NCBI RefSeq assembly: GCF_011762185.1
Contig: NZ_JAASQJ010000003.1
Span: 372,001 to 436,000 of the forward strand
Length of the DNA: 64,000 bases
Source of the DNA: Dyadobacter arcticus
GTDB taxonomy: Bacteria > Bacteroidota > Bacteroidia > Cytophagales > Spirosomataceae
Reading direction: 5' to 3'
Shown: positions 25,316 to 34,563 of the stretch, piece by piece
Position numbering within the stretch: position 1 is the stretch's first letter
Layout of the letters: each line of letters opens with the position of its first letter
Position numbers and translations under genes: made by a program
Notes under the pieces: generated by a model
Told to the model about the DNA's origin: nothing
Database searches by the model: none
Seen by the model: the letters and a program-made list of their open reading frames with translations, nothing else

Positions 25316-28300
25316 ATGATTGATACTTCTACGCTGTCCAATCCATTTCCCGGCCTCCGAAGCTACGAATACGAAGATCATTCTTTGTTTTTCGGAAGAG
25401 ATTCACACATCCGGGAGCTGAAAAACAAATTACTGGAAGGACGGTTCCTGGCCTTGATCGGTTCGTCGGGAAGTGGTAAGTCTTCGCTGATCAAAGCGGG
25501 TCTTATTCCATCCCTGGAACAAAGCGAAGGGGGTAACCGCTGGGAGGTGGTGATATTCAGGCCGGGTGGAAATCCGGTCCGAAATTTTGTGACGGCATTA
25601 AAATCGGTGCTGCGACACGACGATCCAGTTTGGGAAAACCGTGATCCGACGACGGTGGAAGGCGAGCTTTATAAGGACCCGAAAGCTGCCGTCGCATTGC
25701 TTTCTGCTGTTCGTGAGCGAAAAGTCCTGCTCGTCATAGATCAGTTCGAGGAGCTTTTCAGGTACGAGCTTGCTGATGATCCTTCGAGTAGAAATCGGAC
25801 ACAGGCGTTTGTGAACCTTCTGTTGACGCTGGTTAATCAGCGTGAGTTTCCAATCCATGCGGTAATCACCATGCGATCGGATTATCTCGACCATTGTACT
25901 GAATTCAATGGGCTTACCGAGGTGATTAACAGAGGATATTACCTCTTGCCCAAGATGAATACGGACGAGGTGAGGCAGGTTATTGTGGGCCCTGTTGAAT
26001 CTTCCGGCGCTGCGATCGAACCCGAATTGGTTACCGGATTGCTCAAAGAACTTTCCGATAATCCTGATTTTCTCCCGATTTTACAGCATGCGCTGATGCG
26101 TACCTGGGACAGGTGGCGGTCGACAAAACCCTTCTCATCTCCTGTTTCCCGTGCTGATTATGAGGCGATTGGAACAATGCAGACTTCCATCACCCAGCAC
26201 GCGGAAGAGATTTACACGCAGCGACTGGATGAGAAAAGGCGAAATGCAGCCGCAAAGCTCTTTAAATCCCTGATCGTTCTGGGGCCAAGTGATACTTCAT
26301 CATTACATCCCACAATCCTTCGCGAAATCATCCAGATTACCGGCATTCCAGATTACCTGCTCATTGACGTGATCATGGTTTTCAGGGAAAATGGCGTATC
26401 TATTCTGACCCCAAAGCCAGGCACCAAAATCGACCATGATTCGATTATTGATGTCTCGGTTGAAAAAGTACTTACATTCTGGGACCGCTGCCGGAAGTGG
26501 ATTGAAGAGGAACTGGAATCGGCCAAATTATATAAGCAGCTGAGTTATTCAGCAATGCTTTATCAGGAAGGCCGCACCGGTTTGTGGATTAACCCCGAAT
26601 TGCAAATGGGGTTGAAATGGCTGAAAGAAAGTGAGCCGACATTGGAATGGGCGCAACGTTATGATCCATTTTTTGAGCGGGCCACCAATTTCCTGGAATA
26701 TAGTAAAAAGCAATATGAACTAGAAGTAAGGCAAAAAGAAGACCGTCAGAAGAGAGAACTCCGCAAGGCCCGGATCTTTGCTTCGGTTCTCGGTATCAGT
26801 TCACTGGTTTCACTATTATTCCTAATTGTCGCGCTGGTACTGAGGACCCAGGCGCAGCAAAGTGAAAAAACGGCCCTTGAAAAAGAAAGCCTTGCCCTGG
26901 AAGAAAGGAAAAGGGCAGAAGATCAGACCCGTGAAGCCATTTCTCAAAAGAAAATTGCGGAGCAGCAAGGTACCTTTGCCGAATTGCAGAAAACTTTGAC
27001 GGAAGAGCAAAGAAGTATTGCAGTAAGGGAACAGGAAAAGGCTGTAAATGAAAGCATTGCGGCAAAATTAGCCCGCGAAGTAGCAGAGGAACAGAGAGTG
27101 CAGGCAGATAATGCCAGGAGGGCAGCTGTGCAATCGCAGAAGGAAACAGAGGTTCAAAAAGAGTATGCAGTAAGTGCTCAGAAGGAGTCGGACCGGCAAA
27201 AAGTATATGCGCAATCGGCGCAGAAAGAGGCGGAGGGTTCGCGGAATGATGCCTTGAAACAGCGTTCAAAAGCCGTAGCACGTTTTATTGCTATTCAATC
27301 TTATCAAATGACGGCAGGAGATGAACTTGGAGCGTTACTGGCATTGAAAGCCTACGATTTTAATGTTAAAAACGGGGGAGAACGTGAGAATCCTGACATT
27401 TTTAATGCACTTTCCAAAGCAGCAGGTGCGAAGGCGACGCTGATTGCACATAATGATATAGTACGAGTGGTAGCCGAATCACAGGCTGGGAATTCGCTGT
27501 TTGCCACTGCCGGCGATGATGGAATCATAAGTTTATGGAACTACCGTACCCCCACGACCAAACCCATTGTTTTTCGTAATCCGAAGCAGACGTTCAAAAG
27601 TATCCGTTCAATGGCGTTTATGCCGGACGGAAAGGCTGTGTTTACAGGCTCTTCCAATGGGCAGATTGTGCGGTGGGACAACTTTGCACCTGGCAGCTTG
27701 CCGACGAAGACCTTGGTAGGGCACGATGGGATTGTCTTTTCAATGGCCGTTCGGCTCATCGATAAAAAGCCTAGGCTTGTTTCGGTCAGTTCCACGGGTC
27801 AGTTCAGGATTTGGGATATCAGCGACAAAAAGCTGGAAGTGATCAAAAACATCAACCTGGGGGCCGAGATAGCATGTGTCGAAATGATGCCGGAAAGTCA
27901 TTATATGTTTTTGGGGACGGGTACGGGAAAGATAGTGCGGGTCGACCTTGAAAAACCTGAGGCGAAACCGACGGAATTTAACTTTAATAACCTTAGAGGC
28001 AGATTATCGTCCCTTGCTATGACACCGGACGAGAAGCATCTGTATTTCGGAACCAGTTCGGGAATGCTCTATTCCGTTCGAATGGTGAATGATCAGCCGG
28101 TTATGAATTCCCTGAACGGCACCCAGGGAACGCATACTTCGGGCATAACCAAAATTGCATTTACGCCGGATGGTAGCCGGATCGCAACAGCCTGCTATGA
28201 CTGGAAGATCAGGGTTTGGAGCACGCGGGAAGATATTTCAAAACAACAGCCGGTAGTCCTCAGCGATTTTGATTACTGGGTTATGGACATCAGGTTTACA

Positions 28301-28483
28301 CACGACGGGAATAAATTGCTTGCAACCGGAGCGGACAAAACGGTGAGGATCTGGGATATTAACTCTTCGGAACTTTTTTCTGAGGTTTCCAAAAAAGCAA
28401 AACGAGAACTTACGGAAGAGGAGTGGGACCAATACATTGGAAAGGATATTCCCTATGAAAAATTGTCCCGAAATATTAGATAA
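25316..28483 (+). CDS. nSTAND NTPase with membrane segment, coiled coil and WD40 repeats
   Basis: A 1055-residue protein. Residues 8-300 are a STAND-type NTPase (FPGLRSYEYEDHSLFFGRD, Walker A GSSGSGKS at 49-56, Walker B VLLVIDQFEELF near 140-150), followed by a helical region. A transmembrane segment lies at about 486-508 (ASVLGISSLVSLLFLIVALV), then a long Gln/Glu/Lys-rich coiled coil (about 515-650), then WD40-like repeats (about 700-1030, e.g. DDGIISLWNYR, VRIWDINSS). STAND proteins switch from closed to oligomeric on ligand binding, so this is a plausible membrane-linked sensor hub. Its operon position after RsbW suggests it feeds the partner switch. No effector nuclease or protease domain is seen. 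Confidence 0.88.
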   Translation: MIDTSTLSNPFPGLRSYEYEDHSLFFGRDSHIRELKNKLLEGRFLALIGSSGSGKSSLIKAGLIPSLEQSEGGNRWEVVIFRPGGNPVRNFVTALKSVLRHDDPVWENRDPTTVEGELYKDPKAAVALLSAVRERKVLLVIDQFEELFRYELADDPSSRNRTQAFVNLLLTLVNQREFPIHAVITMRSDYLDHCTEFNGLTEVINRGYYLLPKMNTDEVRQVIVGPVESSGAAIEPELVTGLLKELSDNPDFLPILQHALMRTWDRWRSTKPFSSPVSRADYEAIGTMQTSITQHAEEIYTQRLDEKRRNAAAKLFKSLIVLGPSDTSSLHPTILREIIQITGIPDYLLIDVIMVFRENGVSILTPKPGTKIDHDSIIDVSVEKVLTFWDRCRKWIEEELESAKLYKQLSYSAMLYQEGRTGLWINPELQMGLKWLKESEPTLEWAQRYDPFFERATNFLEYSKKQYELEVRQKEDRQKRELRKARIFASVLGISSLVSLLFLIVALVLRTQAQQSEKTALEKESLALEERKRAEDQTREAISQKKIAEQQGTFAELQKTLTEEQRSIAVREQEKAVNESIAAKLAREVAEEQRVQADNARRAAVQSQKETEVQKEYAVSAQKESDRQKVYAQSAQKEAEGSRNDALKQRSKAVARFIAIQSYQMTAGDELGALLALKAYDFNVKNGGERENPDIFNALSKAAGAKATLIAHNDIVRVVAESQAGNSLFATAGDDGIISLWNYRTPTTKPIVFRNPKQTFKSIRSMAFMPDGKAVFTGSSNGQIVRWDNFAPGSLPTKTLVGHDGIVFSMAVRLIDKKPRLVSVSSTGQFRIWDISDKKLEVIKNINLGAEIACVEMMPESHYMFLGTGTGKIVRVDLEKPEAKPTEFNFNNLRGRLSSLAMTPDEKHLYFGTSSGMLYSVRMVNDQPVMNSLNGTQGTHTSGITKIAFTPDGSRIATACYDWKIRVWSTREDISKQQPVVLSDFDYWVMDIRFTHDGNKLLATGADKTVRIWDINSSELFSEVSKKAKRELTEEEWDQYIGKDIPYEKLSRNIR

Positions 28484-28487
28484 GCAT

Positions 28488-31115
28488 ATGAAAAAATCTG
28501 TACTCATTATTTTGATAACAATGCTTGCCATAACTGGCCAGCAGGCTTTCGCGCAGGACGATTGCGATGCCTCAGTGATCGTGCCGGAAGCAGACAGAAA
28601 GTACCGTACTGGTAATTTCGATGAGGTATTTCAAATATTACATCCATGCCTGAAAACCAAATTTTCACCCACAGCACAGGTTCAAGGCTATAAGATTATT
28701 GCTTTGACCTACCTGGCCATGGATTCACTTCCCCAGGCAGCTGCGGCGGTCAGAAGCTTGTTGGTAGCAAACCAGAACTACGAACCTGAATTTTCGGCAT
28801 TGGCTCAATTTAAAGACTTGGTAGCCCAGCAAAAAGACCTGATGGACCGGATCGTTCAGATCACCTCAGTTTCCAAAAAGGCCGAAAACCTGTTGCAAGT
28901 TCCCGCTACCGTGACGGTTTTGAGCCATTCTGATATTGTGAAAAGAGGTTATAAGGATTTGACCCAAATGCTGAATGATATTCCCGGATTTGATGTGATC
29001 CGCGGGAACGGGCCCTCCTATGTAACCTTTTATCAACGCGGCTACCGCTCCACTTCCAATGACCGGACGATCCTACTTGTGGACGGGGTGGAAGAAAACG
29101 ACCTCAACTCCGACAATATTCCGATTTCGCGACAGTATGCATTGTCGGACATTGAAAGGGTGGAAGTAATCTACGGGCCAGCCTCGACCATGTATGGCGC
29201 CAATGCATTTATGGGTGTTATTAACCTCATTACCAAAAGGTTTCTTGAAAGAGAAATGCCGGAAGGAAAGAAGGTCGATTTTTCCGGAACAGGCCAGCTG
29301 CGTTACGGGTCCCTGAATACCAAGCTGATCGACGGGGTGATTACGGCCCGTACCAAAGACATTGCAGTATCTATCACTTCCCGTTATTTTTCTTCCAATG
29401 AAATGAATAACAGCCATTACCCGGAATGGAACTACGACCCGCGGACGATTGCAAATTATCCGACCCAGCAAAATATCAACGGCGCTGCGGCGCAAACTTA
29501 CATTACCAACAACAAGCTCACGACCCTTTTTCCAAACAGTGATCTCTATCAGATCGGCTATGACGCGAATGGGGCAGCTAATAAACTGAGCCTGACCGAT
29601 GCAGGTAAAGCAAGAGCGGCAGAACTGGACAATGCAAACCTTTTTCAGGCCAATGTCAATGGTGATCAGGTGGGGTATAATGATGATTCAAGAAATTTTT
29701 TCATCCGCGCAAAAGTCGAATTCAAAGACTTTATGATCTCGCTGATGAGCTGGAAAACAGATGAGGGCGCCACACCATGGTATACCAACAGATCGCGGAT
29801 CGTCACGCCGGAGCTTTCACGGTGGGTTGCTAACAATAAGGCTTTTTCATTGACCTACAATAAATTCATTTCGGAAAAAGTCCAGATTTTGAACCTTACA
29901 TCCTACCGTTTGCATGAACTGAATGGAGCAACCAATCTGCCAACATACAGGGCATATTTCAATGGAAGTTATGGCGTGATCGATTTGCTCAATCAACGCA
30001 AACCGACGCTTTCCGTGCCTTACTGGTATCGTGTTTCGAACCAACTTCGTAACGAATTCCGGGTTTTATGGACGCCTTTACCAAAATTGGACATTAACAG
30101 CGGTCTGGAAATCCGTAACAGTATCATCCAGGCCAATTATATCACCTCTTCAGTCCAGGGAGCCGATGAGTTCGGACGTCCTGATTCAACTTTGGCGGGT
30201 GGGGACAATTTCAGGGTTTTCGACATTGGTATTTTCAGTCAGGGGACTTACAACTGGACCGAGAGATTGAAAATGGTACTGGCTTCAAGGCTGGATCACA
30301 ACCAGATACGGTCGAATGGAGGATATGGTTTTGTATTCAATCCAAGACTTAGCCTGATTTATTCCATCCAGAAATTTGTATTCAAAGGGATTTATACCGA
30401 AGCTTTTAAGGACGCTTCCTATCTCCAAAAATATGCAACAAACCGCGAAAGGCTTCTTAACAATCCAACATTGCAGCCCGAACGCGTAAAGAACCTGGAA
30501 GGCAGCATTTCGGTGAGGTTTAGCAAAGCATTGTCGCTGAATGTCGCGGGCTATATCGCCAATTATAGCAATGCAGTTGGTTTGGCCTCCGCGGTAACCC
30601 CAGCCGGAGTGCCTACTAACCAGTTTCAGGCTTTGGGCAAGCAGCGGATCATCGGATTGCAGTCGGAGGCGCGCTACGACATTAAAAACCTAAATATTTG
30701 GGGAAATTTCACTTATAGTAACCCAAGGGATCTGAGCAAGGTGGAAGGACAGAAAGTGCCGGTCAGTGACATTGCACCATGGTCGGCCAACCTGGGCGCC
30801 GTGTATGAGCCTGTTAAAAATCTTAGTGTCAGCATTACCAATAACTATATCAGCGACCGGAAATCGGGTGTTGGAACATCCGGCAGCAGCAATCCCATCA
30901 CCCATTTTGCTTCCATTTACCTGCTGAACTCTGCGATAACTTATCATAACCTATTGAATTTGGTGAGCCTGCAATTCCAGGTGTCCAACATTCTGAATAA
31001 AGAGTATTTTGTTCCCGGGATCCGTGCGGCGGAGGGAGTCACTTCCGCTTCAAGATATCCGCAGGAGAGAAGGGTTTTTTCCATAGGATTGCTCATCGAT
31101 ACAAACCGGAAATAA
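28488..31115 (+). CDS. TonB-dependent receptor with TPR-like N-terminal domain
   Basis: 875 residues from ATG 28488, chosen because it begins a good signal peptide (MKKSVLIILITMLAITGQQAFAQ) 4 bases after the NTPase stop; an ATG at 28437 would lie inside that gene. After the signal comes a helical TPR-like stretch (mature residues about 10-100: AQVQGYKIIALTYLAMDSLPQAAAAVRSLL), where Bacteroidota receptors usually carry a carboxypeptidase-D-like beta domain. The plug follows (VPATVTVLSHSDIVKRGYKDLTQMLNDIPG, DIERVEVIYGPASTMYGANAFMGVINLITK) and then the beta-barrel ending in a Bacteroidota-like C-terminus. It imports a substrate across the outer membrane or relays a signal. There is no SusD partner. 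Confidence 0.88.
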   Translation: MKKSVLIILITMLAITGQQAFAQDDCDASVIVPEADRKYRTGNFDEVFQILHPCLKTKFSPTAQVQGYKIIALTYLAMDSLPQAAAAVRSLLVANQNYEPEFSALAQFKDLVAQQKDLMDRIVQITSVSKKAENLLQVPATVTVLSHSDIVKRGYKDLTQMLNDIPGFDVIRGNGPSYVTFYQRGYRSTSNDRTILLVDGVEENDLNSDNIPISRQYALSDIERVEVIYGPASTMYGANAFMGVINLITKRFLEREMPEGKKVDFSGTGQLRYGSLNTKLIDGVITARTKDIAVSITSRYFSSNEMNNSHYPEWNYDPRTIANYPTQQNINGAAAQTYITNNKLTTLFPNSDLYQIGYDANGAANKLSLTDAGKARAAELDNANLFQANVNGDQVGYNDDSRNFFIRAKVEFKDFMISLMSWKTDEGATPWYTNRSRIVTPELSRWVANNKAFSLTYNKFISEKVQILNLTSYRLHELNGATNLPTYRAYFNGSYGVIDLLNQRKPTLSVPYWYRVSNQLRNEFRVLWTPLPKLDINSGLEIRNSIIQANYITSSVQGADEFGRPDSTLAGGDNFRVFDIGIFSQGTYNWTERLKMVLASRLDHNQIRSNGGYGFVFNPRLSLIYSIQKFVFKGIYTEAFKDASYLQKYATNRERLLNNPTLQPERVKNLEGSISVRFSKALSLNVAGYIANYSNAVGLASAVTPAGVPTNQFQALGKQRIIGLQSEARYDIKNLNIWGNFTYSNPRDLSKVEGQKVPVSDIAPWSANLGAVYEPVKNLSVSITNNYISDRKSGVGTSGSSNPITHFASIYLLNSAITYHNLLNLVSLQFQVSNILNKEYFVPGIRAAEGVTSASRYPQERRVFSIGLLIDTNRK

Positions 31116-31117
31116 GG

Positions 31118-31720
31118 ATGACATTGAATATGAATACAGTGAAATTAAATACTCCTCGCTTCATGGAAACAAGGTTTGAAATCAGGGATGCAGAATTTCT
31201 GCTGGTGAAGCTGGACTATCCCGAACGGCTGGACGAAATGGGGGCGCTTCGGGTATTAGCCTGGAAAGAAGAGCAGGGAATCAGCCCGGATTTTTTTTCC
31301 CATAAAGCCTGGCTGGACGAGGATGACCTGCGCGCGCACCATTGGGTAATCATTCATAACAAAGAAATAGTCGCAGCCGCGAGACTGAGTTTCCACAAGG
31401 AATACAGCTCCGTTCCCCATGCCGATCTGTTTGACGCATCGCTGCTGGACGGATTTTGCAAAGGCCCATATGCGTCATTGAACAGACTTGTGGTGGCGCC
31501 GCAATATCGTGGAAATGGATTTTCAGCATTACTGGATGAGGCAAGGATCAATTTCGCAGCAGAACAGGGTATTAAAATGATCATCGCACAACCTGTGGAA
31601 TCCAGGATCAAACCATTAGAAGATCTCGGTTTTATTTATCTCGGCAAGATCAGGCCGTTGTTTCAGATGCCGGAGCGTCAGATTTATTTTATGATTAAAG
31701 AACTGGGAAAACAAGATTGA
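31118..31720 (+). CDS. GNAT-family N-acyltransferase
   Basis: A 200-residue acetyltransferase-like protein. The GNAT fold is seen in HHWVIIHNKEIVAAARLSF, LNRLVVAPQYRGNGFSALLDEARINFAAEQGIKMIIAQPV (motif A with R-x-x-G-N-G) and a closing FIYLGKIRP strand. Start ATG 31118 is 2 bases after the receptor stop; a second ATG lies at 31130. Its stop overlaps the TTG start of the next gene. It could acetylate a protein or small molecule; being inside a signalling operon, a regulatory role is possible but unproven. Confidence 0.82.
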   Translation: MTLNMNTVKLNTPRFMETRFEIRDAEFLLVKLDYPERLDEMGALRVLAWKEEQGISPDFFSHKAWLDEDDLRAHHWVIIHNKEIVAAARLSFHKEYSSVPHADLFDASLLDGFCKGPYASLNRLVVAPQYRGNGFSALLDEARINFAAEQGIKMIIAQPVESRIKPLEDLGFIYLGKIRPLFQMPERQIYFMIKELGKQD

Positions 31721-34563
31721 GAAAGTTTAGAAACATATCGCGGATGCTCAACATCAGAAAGGACGAGGAAGGACTCGTTGCTTTGCTGATGTCCTACTCG
31801 TTTTTTATGGGTGGTGCCACCGCATTGTTCTATACCGTTGTCGCGTCGTCATTCCTGGTCAGTTTCGATAGGCTTATTGTGCCACAGGTGTATGTCGTGG
31901 GTGGAATTTTCATCTATTTGGTTGGCATTGGCGTCACGCGGCTGCAAAAGAAACTGCCATTCGACAAGCTGGCAGAAAATATGCTCATTTTCCTGATCGT
32001 CTCCATTGCTGCTTTTTTGCTCACTTATCATTTTACAGGCAGTCGGTGGGTTTTCTTTGTCCTCTTTATATGGAACCGCGTTTTCGTCCTGGTCAATGGG
32101 GTAACATTCTGGGCGGTGGTGGTGAAGTTGTTCAACTTCCAGCAATCCAAGAGATTATCCTCCCTGATCAACACGGGCGATGTGTTTTCTTCGGTGATCA
32201 TGTACCTGGCCGTTCCTGCTTTACTTAAAATATTCCCGATCGATTTCCTGCTGATCATTGCCGTGGCCTTTTTGATTGTCTGCGCGTTTCTACTCAGGCA
32301 AATCCACAAAAAATATGTTACTGCGGAACATTCGGTGAATGAAGCGGGCCGTACCTCTTCGGAACAGGCACCAGAGAATGCTGTGAACCGAACTTACTAC
32401 CGGAATATCTTTTTATTGGCGCTTTTACCGGTTTTTGCATTGTTTTATGTGGAATATATTTTTTTCACAGAGTCAAGAAATATATTCCCCAACAAGGAAT
32501 CGCTGGCAAGTTTTCTGGGTGTATTTTTTGGTATCTGCGCCATTCTTGAATTTTTCATCAAAACATTCCTGTACAATAAGCTGATCAGCAAGTACGGGCT
32601 GCGAATAGGACTTTTGGCGCTTCCAATCAGCCTGGTTTTCAGCTTTGCGGTCTCGGTTATTTATGGTTTAGGATATGATACTGCGGCTATCTTCTTTGCT
32701 TGTGTCGCGCTGTCAAGGTTTTTCATGAGCGCGATCCGCAAGGCCATTAGTGAACCAGCGTATCAGGTTCTTTATCAGCCAATCCAGGCCAGGTTTCGCT
32801 TGAATATACAGGGAAGAATTGAGGGGCGCGCCAAGGCCATGGGCGGGTTGACAGCCGGGTTACTCCTTTTTGTACTCGTAAATCTGGCCCATCTGGAAGC
32901 GCTTCCGCTATCAATCCTATTTCTGATCGTAGCAGTCGGCTGGGCACTTGTAGCCTTTATGGGCCAGAACTCGTATAAAAAGATGGTAAGGGAAAAAGTT
33001 TTCCGGTTCCCGGCCAAACCTTCGAAAACGGACCTTTATGCACCTCATTACCAACCCGGTGAAAAGACATTTGACGAACTGGTAAACCAGATCTTTTCTC
33101 AAAATGAAGCGGAACGGATCGAAGCGACAATTGGACTGGGTGCCTCCAATCGTTTTTCTTCCTATAAATACCTCATCCCACTATTACAGGATTCGAGTAT
33201 TGAAGTTCGGAGCGCTGCAATCTACACAGCAGGAGAGCTGAGAAGGCCTGAGCTCTGGCCATATCTGATGGAGCAATTGGACGCAGACCGTTATTATTCA
33301 ATCACTTTTGAGGCTTTGTCAAAATCCGGAATTCCTTTATTGAAATACATTGAGAAATCATTTATTAGCAATAGTGAAAACCGGTACCGTCAGCTTCATT
33401 TGCTCAAAATTGTTCAAAATATTGGAGGTGAAGAGGCCGTGCGGTTCCTGAGACGCAACCTCGAACATCCGAACCGTTTTGTAAAGGATAAAGTGGTGGC
33501 GGCATTAAAAAATTTAAGCTATTGCTGTAACAGTACCGAACGGATTTATTTGCTGAATGAGCTGGACGAACATTTGAGAACATTTGCATGGCTACTGGCT
33601 GTGCAGTACGACGTTACAGATGATTATGGGCCAGAAACGCAATTGATCCTGAACCTGGAACGGGAAAAGGAAAGGATCATTCTCAAAGCCTTTGCGGTTC
33701 TCGAGGTGGTGTATGGCTCAAGGTTCAGAGTGGTTCGATTGCTTAAAGGTGATCAGGCGACTGATGCAAGGGATTATCTTACCGAAATAGCAGATCTTTT
33801 GCTGCCGGAAAACGTAAAAAACAAAATACTGCCCTATCTCGACAGCGATTCGCTCGATGAAATGCGCAATCGTTATAGCGAAATCTTCGCGCAGACCGAG
33901 CTTTCTGTTGAAGAAAGGCTGACAGACATTATTAACAAGGACTATACCCGAATTTCCAGATGGACTAAGGCCGTGGCGATCAGAGAATTGAGGCACTTTC
34001 CGTCTGAAAATGTGACAGCTGTGCTGGTGTCCAATGCTGTTTCGCGCTCCAAGGTTATTTCGCAAACGGCCTTTTACATTTTGAGGATCGTAAATCCTGC
34101 AAGATTCCGCGCATTGTTTGAAGTTATGTCACGAAATGGGGACCAATTCCATCTTCAGATCATGAAACCGCTCGAATGGCTTGCTACTGAGGAAGACCTG
34201 TTGATTTGTAAGCTGCGGAGGTTACGGGAAACCACAGCATTGAGTCAACTGCTCAACGGCGAACTCCAAAAGATCCAGCTCAATTCGGCCTATTTTCAGG
34301 ATGAGGAGGGTGAGGTTATTGACCTGCGCAAGCACACGAATGCGCCCGACCTGTCTATCCTGATTACTTATGGAAAATTGTTTTTCTCAAAAGCGGGAGT
34401 AATCGGTGCGGGGGAACTCAGGACGATTGAAGAATTAAAGGAAACGGGAGCGGCGATGATTCCTAATGTGTTGGAAAACACGGAGTTCTATATCATTGAA
34501 AATTATCTTTTAAGAGATCTTAATATTACCCAAAATGGGACTGAAAGTGCGGAGGTTCGGTAG
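31717..34563 (+). CDS. Npt1/Npt2-type nucleotide transporter-like protein fused to HEAT repeats
   Basis: 948 residues if started at TTG 31717, which overlaps the GNAT stop (TTGA); ATG 31744 (MLNIRKDEEG) is an equally reasonable start. Residues about 20-430 carry 10-12 hydrophobic helices in the pattern of the ADP/ATP (TLC-type) translocase / MFS superfamily. Residues 450-620 contain HEAT-like helical repeats (LIPLLQDSSIEVRSAAIYTAGEL, VRFLRRNLEHPNRFVKDKVVAALKNL). The C-terminal 330 residues are helical and soluble, ending near LLRDLNITQ. A membrane-bound scaffold or nucleotide-sensing carrier is plausible. The substrate is not defined. Confidence 0.78.
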   Translation: MRKFRNISRMLNIRKDEEGLVALLMSYSFFMGGATALFYTVVASSFLVSFDRLIVPQVYVVGGIFIYLVGIGVTRLQKKLPFDKLAENMLIFLIVSIAAFLLTYHFTGSRWVFFVLFIWNRVFVLVNGVTFWAVVVKLFNFQQSKRLSSLINTGDVFSSVIMYLAVPALLKIFPIDFLLIIAVAFLIVCAFLLRQIHKKYVTAEHSVNEAGRTSSEQAPENAVNRTYYRNIFLLALLPVFALFYVEYIFFTESRNIFPNKESLASFLGVFFGICAILEFFIKTFLYNKLISKYGLRIGLLALPISLVFSFAVSVIYGLGYDTAAIFFACVALSRFFMSAIRKAISEPAYQVLYQPIQARFRLNIQGRIEGRAKAMGGLTAGLLLFVLVNLAHLEALPLSILFLIVAVGWALVAFMGQNSYKKMVREKVFRFPAKPSKTDLYAPHYQPGEKTFDELVNQIFSQNEAERIEATIGLGASNRFSSYKYLIPLLQDSSIEVRSAAIYTAGELRRPELWPYLMEQLDADRYYSITFEALSKSGIPLLKYIEKSFISNSENRYRQLHLLKIVQNIGGEEAVRFLRRNLEHPNRFVKDKVVAALKNLSYCCNSTERIYLLNELDEHLRTFAWLLAVQYDVTDDYGPETQLILNLEREKERIILKAFAVLEVVYGSRFRVVRLLKGDQATDARDYLTEIADLLLPENVKNKILPYLDSDSLDEMRNRYSEIFAQTELSVEERLTDIINKDYTRISRWTKAVAIRELRHFPSENVTAVLVSNAVSRSKVISQTAFYILRIVNPARFRALFEVMSRNGDQFHLQIMKPLEWLATEEDLLICKLRRLRETTALSQLLNGELQKIQLNSAYFQDEEGEVIDLRKHTNAPDLSILITYGKLFFSKAGVIGAGELRTIEELKETGAAMIPNVLENTEFYIIENYLLRDLNITQNGTESAEVR

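Noticed and set aside
26796..27281. Minus-strand open frame of about 161 codons opposite the nSTAND coiled-coil region
   Set aside because: It is Leu/Pro/Phe/Ser-rich only because it is antisense to a Gln/Glu/Lys/Ala coiled coil. The + strand gene is well supported.
25316..28483. Anti-phage STAND (Avs-like) defence gene
   Set aside because: No nuclease or other effector domain; WD40 repeats, membrane segment and neighbours point to signalling. A defence role is not excluded but has no support here.
28437..28487. TonB receptor starting at ATG 28437
   Set aside because: This would put 17 residues before the signal peptide and overlap the nSTAND gene; ATG 28488 starts the signal peptide cleanly.
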